Origin: a virus | Direction: 5' to 3' (one strand) | IMG/VR virus record: IMGVR_UViG_3300040801_002923 | Span: 54,482 to 118,481 of that record | DNA: 64,000 nt | Shown here: one piece after another, positions 26,057 to 33,226 of the stretch | How positions within the stretch are numbered: the stretch's first letter is position 1 | Layout of the letters: each line of letters opens with the position of its first letter | Notes under the pieces: model-generated | Told to the model about the DNA's origin: nothing | The model's database searches: none | The model's input: the letters and a program-made list of their open reading frames with translations, nothing else | Made by a program: the position numbers and the translations under genes

Positions 26057-26062
26057 TATACT
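26034..26062 (+). promoter_or_regulatory. Promoter overlapping the uvsX terminator
   Basis: TTGTCT (26034-26039) sits in the loop and right arm of the terminator, followed by a 17-base spacer and TATACT (26057-26062). It would restart transcription for the RlaP-like gene at 26087, whose ribosome site is TTAGGAAA. Confidence 0.5.
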
Positions 26063-26086
26063 AAGCTATTTGCTTAGGAAATAACG

Positions 26087-26785
26087 ATGAGACGAGACGA
26101 AATACTCAACCGGCTTATTTGTAGGCACGTGGCAGGATCCCGTGCCTACGGGACCAGCGGTGAAATGTCTGACTGGGATTATCGTGGTATCTGGGCGTCA
26201 CCTAGAAAGGCGGTGCTCACACCGCTGTTTGGAAATCACCAAACATTCGAAGATGGTCAAGAAGAAGATACGGTGTATTACGAGTTGCGCCACTATGTCA
26301 AGCTCGCTGCAAACATGAACCCAAACGTTCTCGAAACGCTTTGGATTCCTCTTGAGAAGTTTGACATTGCGGAGACACCCTATATGTTTCTTCGCAACAT
26401 TCGCGACTCGTTCATGTCGAAGCAAATCGCAACAACTACCATTGGCTATGCAACAGCTGAGTTCAGTCGAGTTAAGAAGAAACTCGAACGCACCGGTGCA
26501 ATGAGTCATAAAAATGCAATGCATGTTGTACGACTAATGCGTATGGGAATGGAAGCGTTACAAACTGGACAGTACAACGTTGAACGGCCAGACGCCGATG
26601 AGTTGCTCCACATTAAAAATGGCGGGTGGACTCTCGATGAGTTAGAGGCGTATACTAACGATATGTATGCTAAAATGAAGAAGGTTGAACTCACAACTGA
26701 TCTTCCTGAATCACCAGACCGCGAAGAGATTGCTGAAACGGTTTGGGATATCTATAACCTGACGTGGAGTTTGCATGACGACTAA
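26087..26785 (+). CDS. RlaP-family nucleotidyltransferase
   Basis: 232 residues. DNA polymerase beta-type nucleotidyltransferase of the RlaP family (PF10127, named for its link to RNA repair). The signature is GSRAYG at 17-22 followed by SDWDYRG at 28-34, the usual GS ... D-x-D active site with the trailing RG of this family. YYELRHYVKLAANMNPNVLETLW (about 65-87) is the second diagnostic block. The C-terminal part is helical. It lies between uvsX and uvsY, driven by its own promoter, and overlaps the next gene by 11 bases. The substrate is unknown; with the HD-Pnk enzyme in the same genome a role in repairing damaged RNA is plausible. Confidence 0.8.
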   Translation: MRRDEILNRLICRHVAGSRAYGTSGEMSDWDYRGIWASPRKAVLTPLFGNHQTFEDGQEEDTVYYELRHYVKLAANMNPNVLETLWIPLEKFDIAETPYMFLRNIRDSFMSKQIATTTIGYATAEFSRVKKKLERTGAMSHKNAMHVVRLMRMGMEALQTGQYNVERPDADELLHIKNGGWTLDELEAYTNDMYAKMKKVELTTDLPESPDREEIAETVWDIYNLTWSLHDD

Positions 26786-27317
26786 GCTCAGCCTTCTGTT
26801 CAAACGCAGATCAGAGCAGTTCAACAAAACAACAAAGGTGATCGAAGGGGCGCTCGAGCCAACACTACGGGCAATTCGCACCCATCTAGCAAACCAACAG
26901 GGACAAGACTTCGCAGATGTAGTAGAATGGATTGGATTTGGAACTGGTGAAAGAACAGATAGTGCTGATGACACGGACTATCTGGTAATCGTAGCAAAAG
27001 CTAATTACACCATCGACCAACCTTTCCAAGATGCAGATGGTAATTACATCGCAAGCATGAGTCCGACAGATGTAGCACATCTGTCGCAGCCGTTCCAAGT
27101 TATCATGCCCATGGCTCTAGCCGAAGAGGGCGACGAAGCAAAAGTTTTGAAGTTCTTTGAGGACTTGCAGCAGGAACGCAAAGAGATGTCCGAGGCATGG
27201 ATGGGTGCCTTCGATGACGAAGCCTTTGACGATGATGATGACGAAGGCATCAACGTCGATGATGAACTAGAGATGCTTGATCACCTTCGTGGACCAACGG
27301 AGAAAATCATCCATTGA
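26775..27317 (+). CDS. Hypothetical acidic protein between RlaP and UvsY
   Basis: 180 residues, overlapping the RlaP gene by 11 bases and uvsY by 4 (TTGA). The N-terminal half is mixed (RSEQFNKTTKVIEGALEPTLRAIRTHL), with IDQPFQDADGNYIASMSPTDVAHLSQPFQVI in the middle (about 96-110). The C-terminus is strongly acidic (AFDDEAFDDDDDEGINVDDELEML), which might contact a basic partner or polymerase. I do not recognise a family. Position suggests a recombination or repair accessory role. Confidence 0.7.
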   Translation: MTTKLSLLFKRRSEQFNKTTKVIEGALEPTLRAIRTHLANQQGQDFADVVEWIGFGTGERTDSADDTDYLVIVAKANYTIDQPFQDADGNYIASMSPTDVAHLSQPFQVIMPMALAEEGDEAKVLKFFEDLQQERKEMSEAWMGAFDDEAFDDDDDEGINVDDELEMLDHLRGPTEKIIH

Positions 27318-27778
27318 GCGCACTAGATCGCATTGTAGGCAACATCCACCGTCTCCCCGCCGTACTCGAAGAGTATGAGCGGGGCCTTGACCAGGAGACA
27401 GTTGAAGCAAACCTTGCGATCAAAGGGAAGGTACTCGAAGTAGCCAATACCGAACAAGCGGGTTGGCTACTCTATTACTCCTCACGCAAGGCTGAGCTGT
27501 ACGCTCTTCTTAAATGGCTGGAGGGGCAACTGTCCGCCGTTCGAGGCAAGCACTTTCGCGCGTATACCGAACACTATCAGCGCGAGCTATCAGACCGACA
27601 AAAGGACAAGTACATCGACAATGAGCAAGATGTACAAGTGCAGCTGGAATTGTACCTCACAGTTAAAGAGATGCACGATCGCTATGAAGCTGTAGTTGAT
27701 GCGTTTCAAGCGAGAGGTTTCGCACTGCGAAACATCACCGAACTAAGAATAAGAAGTCTTGAAGACTCAGTAATTTAA
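27314..27778 (+). CDS. uvsY: UvsY recombination mediator
   Basis: 154 residues (T4 UvsY 137). TTG start overlapping the stop of the previous gene, with GGAG about 10 bases upstream. It loads UvsX onto gp32-coated ssDNA. The helical sequence carries the family region: GWLLYYSSRKAELYALLKWLE (about 50-71), a basic RELSDRQKDKYIDNEQDV stretch (about 92-108) and the closing AFQARGFALRNITELRI (about 130-146), comparable to the ssDNA-binding and hexamer-forming parts of UvsY. It lies immediately before uvsW. Confidence 0.82.
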   Translation: MSALDRIVGNIHRLPAVLEEYERGLDQETVEANLAIKGKVLEVANTEQAGWLLYYSSRKAELYALLKWLEGQLSAVRGKHFRAYTEHYQRELSDRQKDKYIDNEQDVQVQLELYLTVKEMHDRYEAVVDAFQARGFALRNITELRIRSLEDSVI

Positions 27779-30327
27779 TGGCCCATGTTAAGGTAAAGAT
27801 CCTAGACGAAGTTAACTGCGTAATCATCGGTCTCAAAGGCGACCACGCACTATATTTCTGGGAAGAATACGGCAAGCACCCACCCAACCACTTTTTCAAC
27901 CCGCGATTCAAAACGGGACAGTGGGACGGGAAGATCCGCTTTTTCACAAAGGCGGGGAAGACGTACGTCTTTCTGCTACCCGAGATTATTCCACGGCTGA
28001 CGGGACTGGGGTATAAAGTCCACATTGACGACCAACGTACAGCTGAAATTCCTGAAGTCCCGCTGATTGACAAGAACTACTTTAAGCACATCTTCCATCC
28101 AGACTTCGACGAATACGTCGAACTGCGCGATCATCAAGTAGAAGCGGTAAACACCATCACACAGGACCCGGGAATTATCATTGCGGGAACCGGTGCTGGT
28201 AAGGCACAACCACTGTACAGCAAGGTTCTCACTACCACAGGGTGGAAACGCATGGGTGATATCGATGTTGGCGAAACACTAGTTAATCCGGCTGGTGGTG
28301 TGACCTCTGTGATTGGAGTGTTCCCGCAGTCGCATCCCAAGCCTGTGTATGAATTGACGTTCCACGACGGTGCAAAAGCTAGAGCGTGTAATGAGCACTT
28401 GTGGGATGCATATGTGCCGAAGCAACAACACAAGGCTTGGACGGAACGTAAAACAATCACCACCCAACAGATTGTTGATTTCTATAGTAGAAAGTCTAGC
28501 GAACGCCGCACTCCGGGGAATATATCAATTCCACTAACCGAACCAGTTGAATATTGCGAACAGGTGTTGCCTCTTGACCCCTACGTACTGGGCCTGCTGA
28601 TTGGGGATGGACACTTGTGTCACACGCCAACTTTCACCACAGCAGACGAAGAACTGTTATCTGCTCTAGAAGAAGGACTTTCATGTTTTTCAAACATCGG
28701 TGTGAAATATACTGGACATGGATACGATTATCGTCTGTCAAAGCTAAATGAAACACACAATCGCTATGTTTCTAATGAACTATCAGATGTGTTAAAGGAT
28801 CTCGGTCTGTATGGTACTACTAGCCACACAAAGTTCATCCCTGCCACATACATGCAGGGCAGTATTGAACAGCGACTGGCTATGGTGCAGGGGTTGATGG
28901 ATACTGATGGTACCGCTGACCGCCGCGGAAATACATCGTTTAGCACCGCCAGTCCACAACTAGCCAGGGATATGCAGGAAGTTTGTTGGTCGTTGGGCAT
29001 GACGTGCACAATGACTGAAAAGATATCTAACATACAGACTGTGTCGTACACTCTACAAATACGATCTAAGACACCACGACAACTCTTCCGCCTTGCGCGA
29101 AAGCGAGATCGATGCCGGAATACCCACGCCAACGGTCGTATTGAGTTAACTCGCCGCGTGAAAGCTGTTGAATTTGTAGGATATGAAGATACGCAGTGTA
29201 TAGCTGTCGATAGTGATCAACATCTTTACATCACCGATGACTATGTTGTGACGCATAACACGTTGATGTGTGCCGCTTTGTGCGATCTGTACGGTAAGGC
29301 TGGCCTCCGCACACTAACGATAGTTCCTTCGAAAGACCTCATTGAGCAGACGCACAAGGAATACGTTATATGTGAGCTTGACGCCGGTCGGTACTATGGC
29401 GAAAAGAAAGAATTGGGACATCCGCATCTAGTATCGACGTGGCAATCACTCAAGAATAATCCAGGCTTGATGGAATACTTTGATATGATCATCGTAGATG
29501 AGTGTCATGGTGCCAAGGGCCAAATGCTGCAGAGTCTTCTGATTGAACATGGTGCTCACATTGCCTTACGGTTCGGTCTAACGGGTACACTACCCAAAGC
29601 GCAGACGGATGCAATGGCTGTACGGATCTGTATAGGTGATGTGAAATACACGATCACGGCCCGACAATTGATGGATCAAGGGCACCTGGCGCAACTCGAC
29701 ATCCAGATCATGCAGCTGGAAGAGGACTTCGACGAAGATTATGCTGAGTATAAAGCAGCTAATCCCCTCGCCGTTGAAACCTTAACGCAATACAAGGATG
29801 GATATTTTCCTGATTACCAGGCAGAAAAGCGGTTTCTTCAGCACAATAACGAACGGATCGCCTACATTGCTGATTACATCTCGTTGAAAAGAGACGACAA
29901 AAAAGGTAATGTCCTTTGTCTAGTTGATGGAGTTCGGTTTGGTCAAAAGCTAGCTGATGCAATACCAGAGTCTAAGTTCATTTATGGAAAGGACAAACAA
30001 AAGGCTAGACAAGAGATTTACGAGTTGTTCAGAGAGAACGATAACTTAGTTGTTATCGCGACAGTCGGAATTGCGTCAACGGGTTTGAGCATTAACCGCA
30101 TTTACAACATGATGTTCATCGACATTGGGAAATCATTCATCCGCGTTATTCAGACGATCGGGCGAGGATTACGAAAAGCGAAGGACAAGGACAGCGTACT
30201 GGTCACAGACATATGCTCTGACTTAAAGTACGGAAAGCGCCATCTAGCGGAGCGAACAAAGTTCTATAGAGAAGCGCAGTACCCATATAAGAAGATCAAG
30301 GTAAAATACAGCAATGCTGATACTTGA
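27778..30327 (+). CDS. uvsW: UvsW helicase interrupted by an intein
   Basis: 849 residues as encoded; 497 after removal of a 352-residue intein, close to the 503 of T4 UvsW. UvsW is a superfamily 2 RNA-DNA and branched-DNA helicase that unwinds R-loops and remodels forks. The N-terminal domain (1-110) has KTGQWDGKIRFF typical of UvsW. The split motif I reads GTGAGK (to residue 142), intein, then T at 495, so splicing restores GTGAGKT. Downstream are DECHGAKG (motif II, near 576), FGLTGTLP (motif III, near 598), ATVGIASTGLSI and a QTIGRGLRK motif VI near the end. The last 14 bases overlap the next gene. The host protein cannot work without splicing, as Lys and Thr/Ser of Walker A are separated. 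Confidence 0.95.
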   Translation: MAHVKVKILDEVNCVIIGLKGDHALYFWEEYGKHPPNHFFNPRFKTGQWDGKIRFFTKAGKTYVFLLPEIIPRLTGLGYKVHIDDQRTAEIPEVPLIDKNYFKHIFHPDFDEYVELRDHQVEAVNTITQDPGIIIAGTGAGKAQPLYSKVLTTTGWKRMGDIDVGETLVNPAGGVTSVIGVFPQSHPKPVYELTFHDGAKARACNEHLWDAYVPKQQHKAWTERKTITTQQIVDFYSRKSSERRTPGNISIPLTEPVEYCEQVLPLDPYVLGLLIGDGHLCHTPTFTTADEELLSALEEGLSCFSNIGVKYTGHGYDYRLSKLNETHNRYVSNELSDVLKDLGLYGTTSHTKFIPATYMQGSIEQRLAMVQGLMDTDGTADRRGNTSFSTASPQLARDMQEVCWSLGMTCTMTEKISNIQTVSYTLQIRSKTPRQLFRLARKRDRCRNTHANGRIELTRRVKAVEFVGYEDTQCIAVDSDQHLYITDDYVVTHNTLMCAALCDLYGKAGLRTLTIVPSKDLIEQTHKEYVICELDAGRYYGEKKELGHPHLVSTWQSLKNNPGLMEYFDMIIVDECHGAKGQMLQSLLIEHGAHIALRFGLTGTLPKAQTDAMAVRICIGDVKYTITARQLMDQGHLAQLDIQIMQLEEDFDEDYAEYKAANPLAVETLTQYKDGYFPDYQAEKRFLQHNNERIAYIADYISLKRDDKKGNVLCLVDGVRFGQKLADAIPESKFIYGKDKQKARQEIYELFRENDNLVVIATVGIASTGLSINRIYNMMFIDIGKSFIRVIQTIGRGLRKAKDKDSVLVTDICSDLKYGKRHLAERTKFYREAQYPYKKIKVKYSNADT
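28204..29259 (+). mobile_element. Class 3-type intein with LAGLIDADG endonuclease in uvsW
   Basis: 352 residues from Ala (codon 28204) to His-Asn (ending 29259), followed by Thr as +1 residue. There is no Cys, Ser or Thr at position 1. The features of class 3 inteins are present: Trp67 in EHLW (block B), Cys332 in TQCIAVD (block F) and Thr350 in VVTHN (block G). Two LAGLIDADG motifs, LGLLIGDG and QGLMDTDG, mark a homing endonuclease in the middle. Insertion is at the Walker A Lys/Thr junction, a favoured highly conserved site. The frame is open throughout. Confidence 0.92.
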
Positions 30328-30808
30328 CGACGAAGAGCGTGTAATCATGCTCGACAGCATCTACAATCCGACTCCAACGGAGTTCATGTGGGTTCTAGAT
30401 CTCAACATGATGGACTACACCTTAGCACCTATAACCAATCTAGAAGAGCACATCTGTTCATGTGTGCAGCTAATGGTCAACGGGTTTCGATTCTATGTGC
30501 CTGGCGGGTGGAATGTGTTGACGGTGTCGGATGATACATCACAACTAGATGTGATTGCAGTGAAGGATCTTGTAGGCAAAGAGTTCATGGCGCTTGTTGT
30601 TGGTATGACGAAAAACGGCGCGCTCAAGCATCAGCCTTCCACGATTGTGGCTACTGATTTTCAAATGGACCACATGCTTGTGACACCACAGTTGGCAAAG
30701 CATCAAATGCTGTGTCATATGATTGGACCAGCATGCTGGGTCAACGTAGCCCCCTCAGATACGTACAATAAATACTTCAAAGACCTCGTAGTGGGCGACA
30801 TCATATAA
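30314..30808 (+). CDS. Hypothetical protein downstream of uvsW
   Basis: 164 residues, ATG 30314 inside the end of uvsW with AAGGTAAAA upstream. The sequence is hydrophobic and regular with LDSIYNPTPTEFMWVLDLNMMD, HICSCVQLMVNGFRFYVPGGW and VKDLVGKEFMALVVG, suggesting a globular mixed alpha/beta or beta-barrel domain. Three cysteines are spread over the chain. I do not recognise it. Tight coupling to uvsW suggests a replication or recombination function. Confidence 0.65.
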   Translation: MLILDDEERVIMLDSIYNPTPTEFMWVLDLNMMDYTLAPITNLEEHICSCVQLMVNGFRFYVPGGWNVLTVSDDTSQLDVIAVKDLVGKEFMALVVGMTKNGALKHQPSTIVATDFQMDHMLVTPQLAKHQMLCHMIGPACWVNVAPSDTYNKYFKDLVVGDII

Positions 30809-30822
30809 GAGAGATAACATAG

Positions 30823-31566
30823 ATGGCAATCGGCGATTGGGGTATCATTAATTCCATCAAGAGCGCAAGCAACGGACTAGATCCTGACAATTACACGTAC
30901 ACATCTGGTACTTCAGGTGACTATATGTGGTACGCCATGCGCGAAAACCTAGCAAAGACGTGGAACGGATCGCAGTGGGTTCACACCCCTGCGCATAAGC
31001 TTGATGGACACACCGAACAGCTATCCGCTGATCATCCTGAAGATCCTCCGTCGGATTTGCCAGGACCATCCGACGAGTACATTTCCGTAGCAGATTTCAA
31101 GCGGGCGGTCACCAAGATTGTGCGCAACAAGGGTGGTGCCTTACCCGACGTTTCAGATTGGAAAGAAATCAAACAGCTAATGGACAAGCTGTATGATATT
31201 GAGCTACACGGAAATGTACCCCAGCCATCCAAGGTGGATGCCTTGCCTCCCGCTCCGCAGGAAGATGAGGTATGGAAAGACGGGGTATATAATCCCCAGT
31301 CTCTTCAAGAAGACTATTACTTTGGTGGAACTATTGGAAGTTTGGCTGCCGTCCCTCCCATGACGCATGCAGCGGTGTGTGATTCAATTCAAGTAGGAAA
31401 CGTAGGATTCGATCCCCGCGTAGAATCTCTCACTGTTTCTAACATGACGGTGGCAGCACAGGTTGAGGCCAGTCTTGTGGATATTGAGAGTGAAATCTGC
31501 GACCGCCTCGCCAAACGGCTTAGAGCAGAGATAGATCAACGTTGCACCACAGGAGATTGGAAATAA
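30823..31566 (+). CDS. Hypothetical protein, possibly virion-associated
   Basis: 247 residues; AAGAGAGA lies upstream. The first 60 residues are aromatic and polar (GDWGIINSIKSASNGLDPDNYTYTSGTSGDYMWYAMREN), followed by a Pro/Glu-rich linker, a helix with basic residues (VADFKRAVTKIVRNKGGAL) and a charged C-terminal helix (LVDIESEICDRLAKRLRAEID). No domain is recognised. The stop shares one base with the next start (TAATG). Confidence 0.6.
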   Translation: MAIGDWGIINSIKSASNGLDPDNYTYTSGTSGDYMWYAMRENLAKTWNGSQWVHTPAHKLDGHTEQLSADHPEDPPSDLPGPSDEYISVADFKRAVTKIVRNKGGALPDVSDWKEIKQLMDKLYDIELHGNVPQPSKVDALPPAPQEDEVWKDGVYNPQSLQEDYYFGGTIGSLAAVPPMTHAAVCDSIQVGNVGFDPRVESLTVSNMTVAAQVEASLVDIESEICDRLAKRLRAEIDQRCTTGDWK

Positions 31567-31997
31567 TGGCCAGTAAAGTAGAGAAGCTAAAAGCTCTGCT
31601 TGAGGCACTAGATCTCATGCAGGAAGAAGAGGAGTGGACGCCCACACCCAAGCAGTGGAAGCGCATTCGCTCGCTAATTGAGGACCTCGATGAAGAAGCA
31701 CCAGCACCAGCAGCTGAAGCACCAGTACGTTTCGTAGGTGCAGATCGAGCAGGATCTGGGGCACGGCCAGCTGGTCGATCGAATCCCTGGGCCGATGGTA
31801 CCGCTCGTATGCCAGAAGTACCATCCGCGATTCCCGAAGGAGCAGAGCGCTTGGCACCAACGGGCACATCTGCACTAGCCCCCCAGGGGTCTGCGCTAAG
31901 ACCACAGGGAGGTGTTGCCAACCCAAATCAACCTATCGGAATGTTAGAGGATGGCACACCTGTACACGATTCCCATCCAGGAAGCCCTGGACTGTAA
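31566..31997 (+). CDS. Hypothetical protein with Pro/Ala-rich tail
   Basis: 143 residues from ATG 31566 (TAATG overlap). Residues 1-45 form a helical start with KVEKLKALLEALDLMQEEEEW, a possible short coiled coil. The rest is disordered, rich in Ala, Pro, Gly and Thr. Nothing suggests an enzyme. The last 47 bases overlap the DnaE-like gene in another frame. Confidence 0.6.
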   Translation: MASKVEKLKALLEALDLMQEEEEWTPTPKQWKRIRSLIEDLDEEAPAPAAEAPVRFVGADRAGSGARPAGRSNPWADGTARMPEVPSAIPEGAERLAPTGTSALAPQGSALRPQGGVANPNQPIGMLEDGTPVHDSHPGSPGL

Positions 31998-32529
31998 CCT
32001 ATTCACGGAGCTAAAGGACCGTGTCCTGTTTTTCGACGGCGATATGGTTGTTCCCTCATCAGAAGTAACAAAGTTTCTCAAATTAGCCAGCACTGGCAAA
32101 CTCTGCGTTACCGAAACGACGCCAGATATAGAGATGTTTAATTCAGTGTCTGACGTGCCGATCAGGCAGAAAGAAGATGTCACAATACCTGATCTCGCGT
32201 GGAATCTTCCTGACCCCTGGAACAGCCTGGATGTCGAAGCGTACATATATGAGCGCTTCGAAGAAGAGCTGCAGAATGATTCAACTGTGGCTGTAAATGC
32301 TAAAGTGTATCTGAAGAGAGTTGAAGAAGAGATTGAGGCCTATCGGGACCTTAAACTCTACGCGCTGCTCCGGGCAGTCATATATACGGTAAGTACACTT
32401 CGTAGCTATAATGTCGTGTGGGGAGTTGGTAGAGGAAGTAGCGTATCTAGCTACGTATTGTATTTAGTCGGAGTACATGACGTAGATAGCGTTTTCTTCG
32501 AACTAGACTACACCGACTTCCTACGCTAA
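31951..32529 (+). CDS. DnaE-like fragment: N-terminal half of a family C polymerase palm
   Basis: 192 residues. From about 90 to the end it follows the bacterial replicative polymerase DnaE: YIYERFEEEL, YLKRVEEEIEAYRDLKLYALLRAVIYTV (the helix before the palm) and WGVGRGSSVSSYVLYLVGVHDVDS (the GRGS palm loop that binds nucleotide). The chain ends at DYTDFLR, the place where DnaE has the LFERFL segment just before its catalytic D-x-D. The missing continuation is encoded at 45163-45738. The first 85 residues are not recognised. ATG 31951 has AGAGG touching it, so the true start could be slightly downstream. Function is unknown; see the paired gene. Confidence 0.7.
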   Translation: MAHLYTIPIQEALDCNLFTELKDRVLFFDGDMVVPSSEVTKFLKLASTGKLCVTETTPDIEMFNSVSDVPIRQKEDVTIPDLAWNLPDPWNSLDVEAYIYERFEEELQNDSTVAVNAKVYLKRVEEEIEAYRDLKLYALLRAVIYTVSTLRSYNVVWGVGRGSSVSSYVLYLVGVHDVDSVFFELDYTDFLR

Positions 32530-32542
32530 CAGGGAGAACCGT

Positions 32543-32896
32543 ATGGGTAAGAAAGTAAGATCAATGCGTGGCCAGCTGATCGATTGGGATCTAGCGATGG
32601 TCAAGAACGAAATGAAGAAAAAGCCTGCACCACTTAACGTCACCAACCGTCAAGATTTCATCGATGCAAAACTTCGCCGCCGAGTTAAGAAAGTCCGAGA
32701 TGATCTAAGCAAGGTTGAGGCAGCTAAGGTTGAACGAGAAATTGCTTCACCGCCTGTTGAAGAACAACCACTAATCGATGAAGCTGTGGACAAGACTAAT
32801 GCAGATGCACCTGAGACAGCAGTGGTTGATGAAGATACCACAGCAACAACTCATCGGACGGTTCGCAGGAAGTCTCAAACCTCCAAACCTAAGTAA
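32543..32896 (+). CDS. Small basic-to-acidic hypothetical protein
   Basis: 117 residues, AGGGAGA upstream of ATG. The N-terminal half is basic and helical (GKKVRSMRGQLIDWDLAMVKNEMKKKP; DAKLRRRVKKVRDDLSKVEAAK); the C-terminal half is acidic and disordered and ends in RRKSQTSKPK. I cannot name the family; this kind of layout is common in small phage nucleic-acid- or head-associated proteins. Confidence 0.65.
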   Translation: MGKKVRSMRGQLIDWDLAMVKNEMKKKPAPLNVTNRQDFIDAKLRRRVKKVRDDLSKVEAAKVEREIASPPVEEQPLIDEAVDKTNADAPETAVVDEDTTATTHRTVRRKSQTSKPK

Positions 32897-32905
32897 GGAA
32901 CATAC

Positions 32906-33226
32906 ATGGATACAACAGTTTTTGACGAGATTGAGGTACTAGACGGATTTATCCTTTTCCAATTTGAAGAGGAGATTGATCCGAGTCGCCACAACGCCTT
33001 TACGGAGAAGACACAATCAGGTATCATTCTGCCGTCTAACCCACTTACCGCAGGTCAATATGCTCGGTGGGCTACTGTTGTAGCTGTTGGTCCAAATGTT
33101 CCAGAAGACGTAGTGCCTGGATCAAAAGTCTGCATCGAAGCTCTAAAGTGGACGAAGGTCAGCACATACAAAGGCGAAGAGTTCGCACGAACTGAAGCCA
33201 AGTTTATTCTTGCCGTGGGAGAATAA
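32906..33226 (+). CDS. 31: GroES-like co-chaperonin (gp31-like)
   Basis: 106 residues (T4 gp31 is 111). Co-chaperonins cap host GroEL and, in T4, allow folding of the major capsid protein. The Cpn10 fold is visible: LDGFILFQFEEEID, a mobile loop with TEKTQSGIILPS (about 35-46) containing the IIL hydrophobic tripeptide, ATVVAVGPNVPEDVVPGSKVCIEAL, and a C-terminal strand AKFILAVGE. It is the first of two co-chaperonins; the second (51511) is closer to bacterial GroES. Its stop overlaps the next start by one base. Confidence 0.78.
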   Translation: MDTTVFDEIEVLDGFILFQFEEEIDPSRHNAFTEKTQSGIILPSNPLTAGQYARWATVVAVGPNVPEDVVPGSKVCIEALKWTKVSTYKGEEFARTEAKFILAVGE

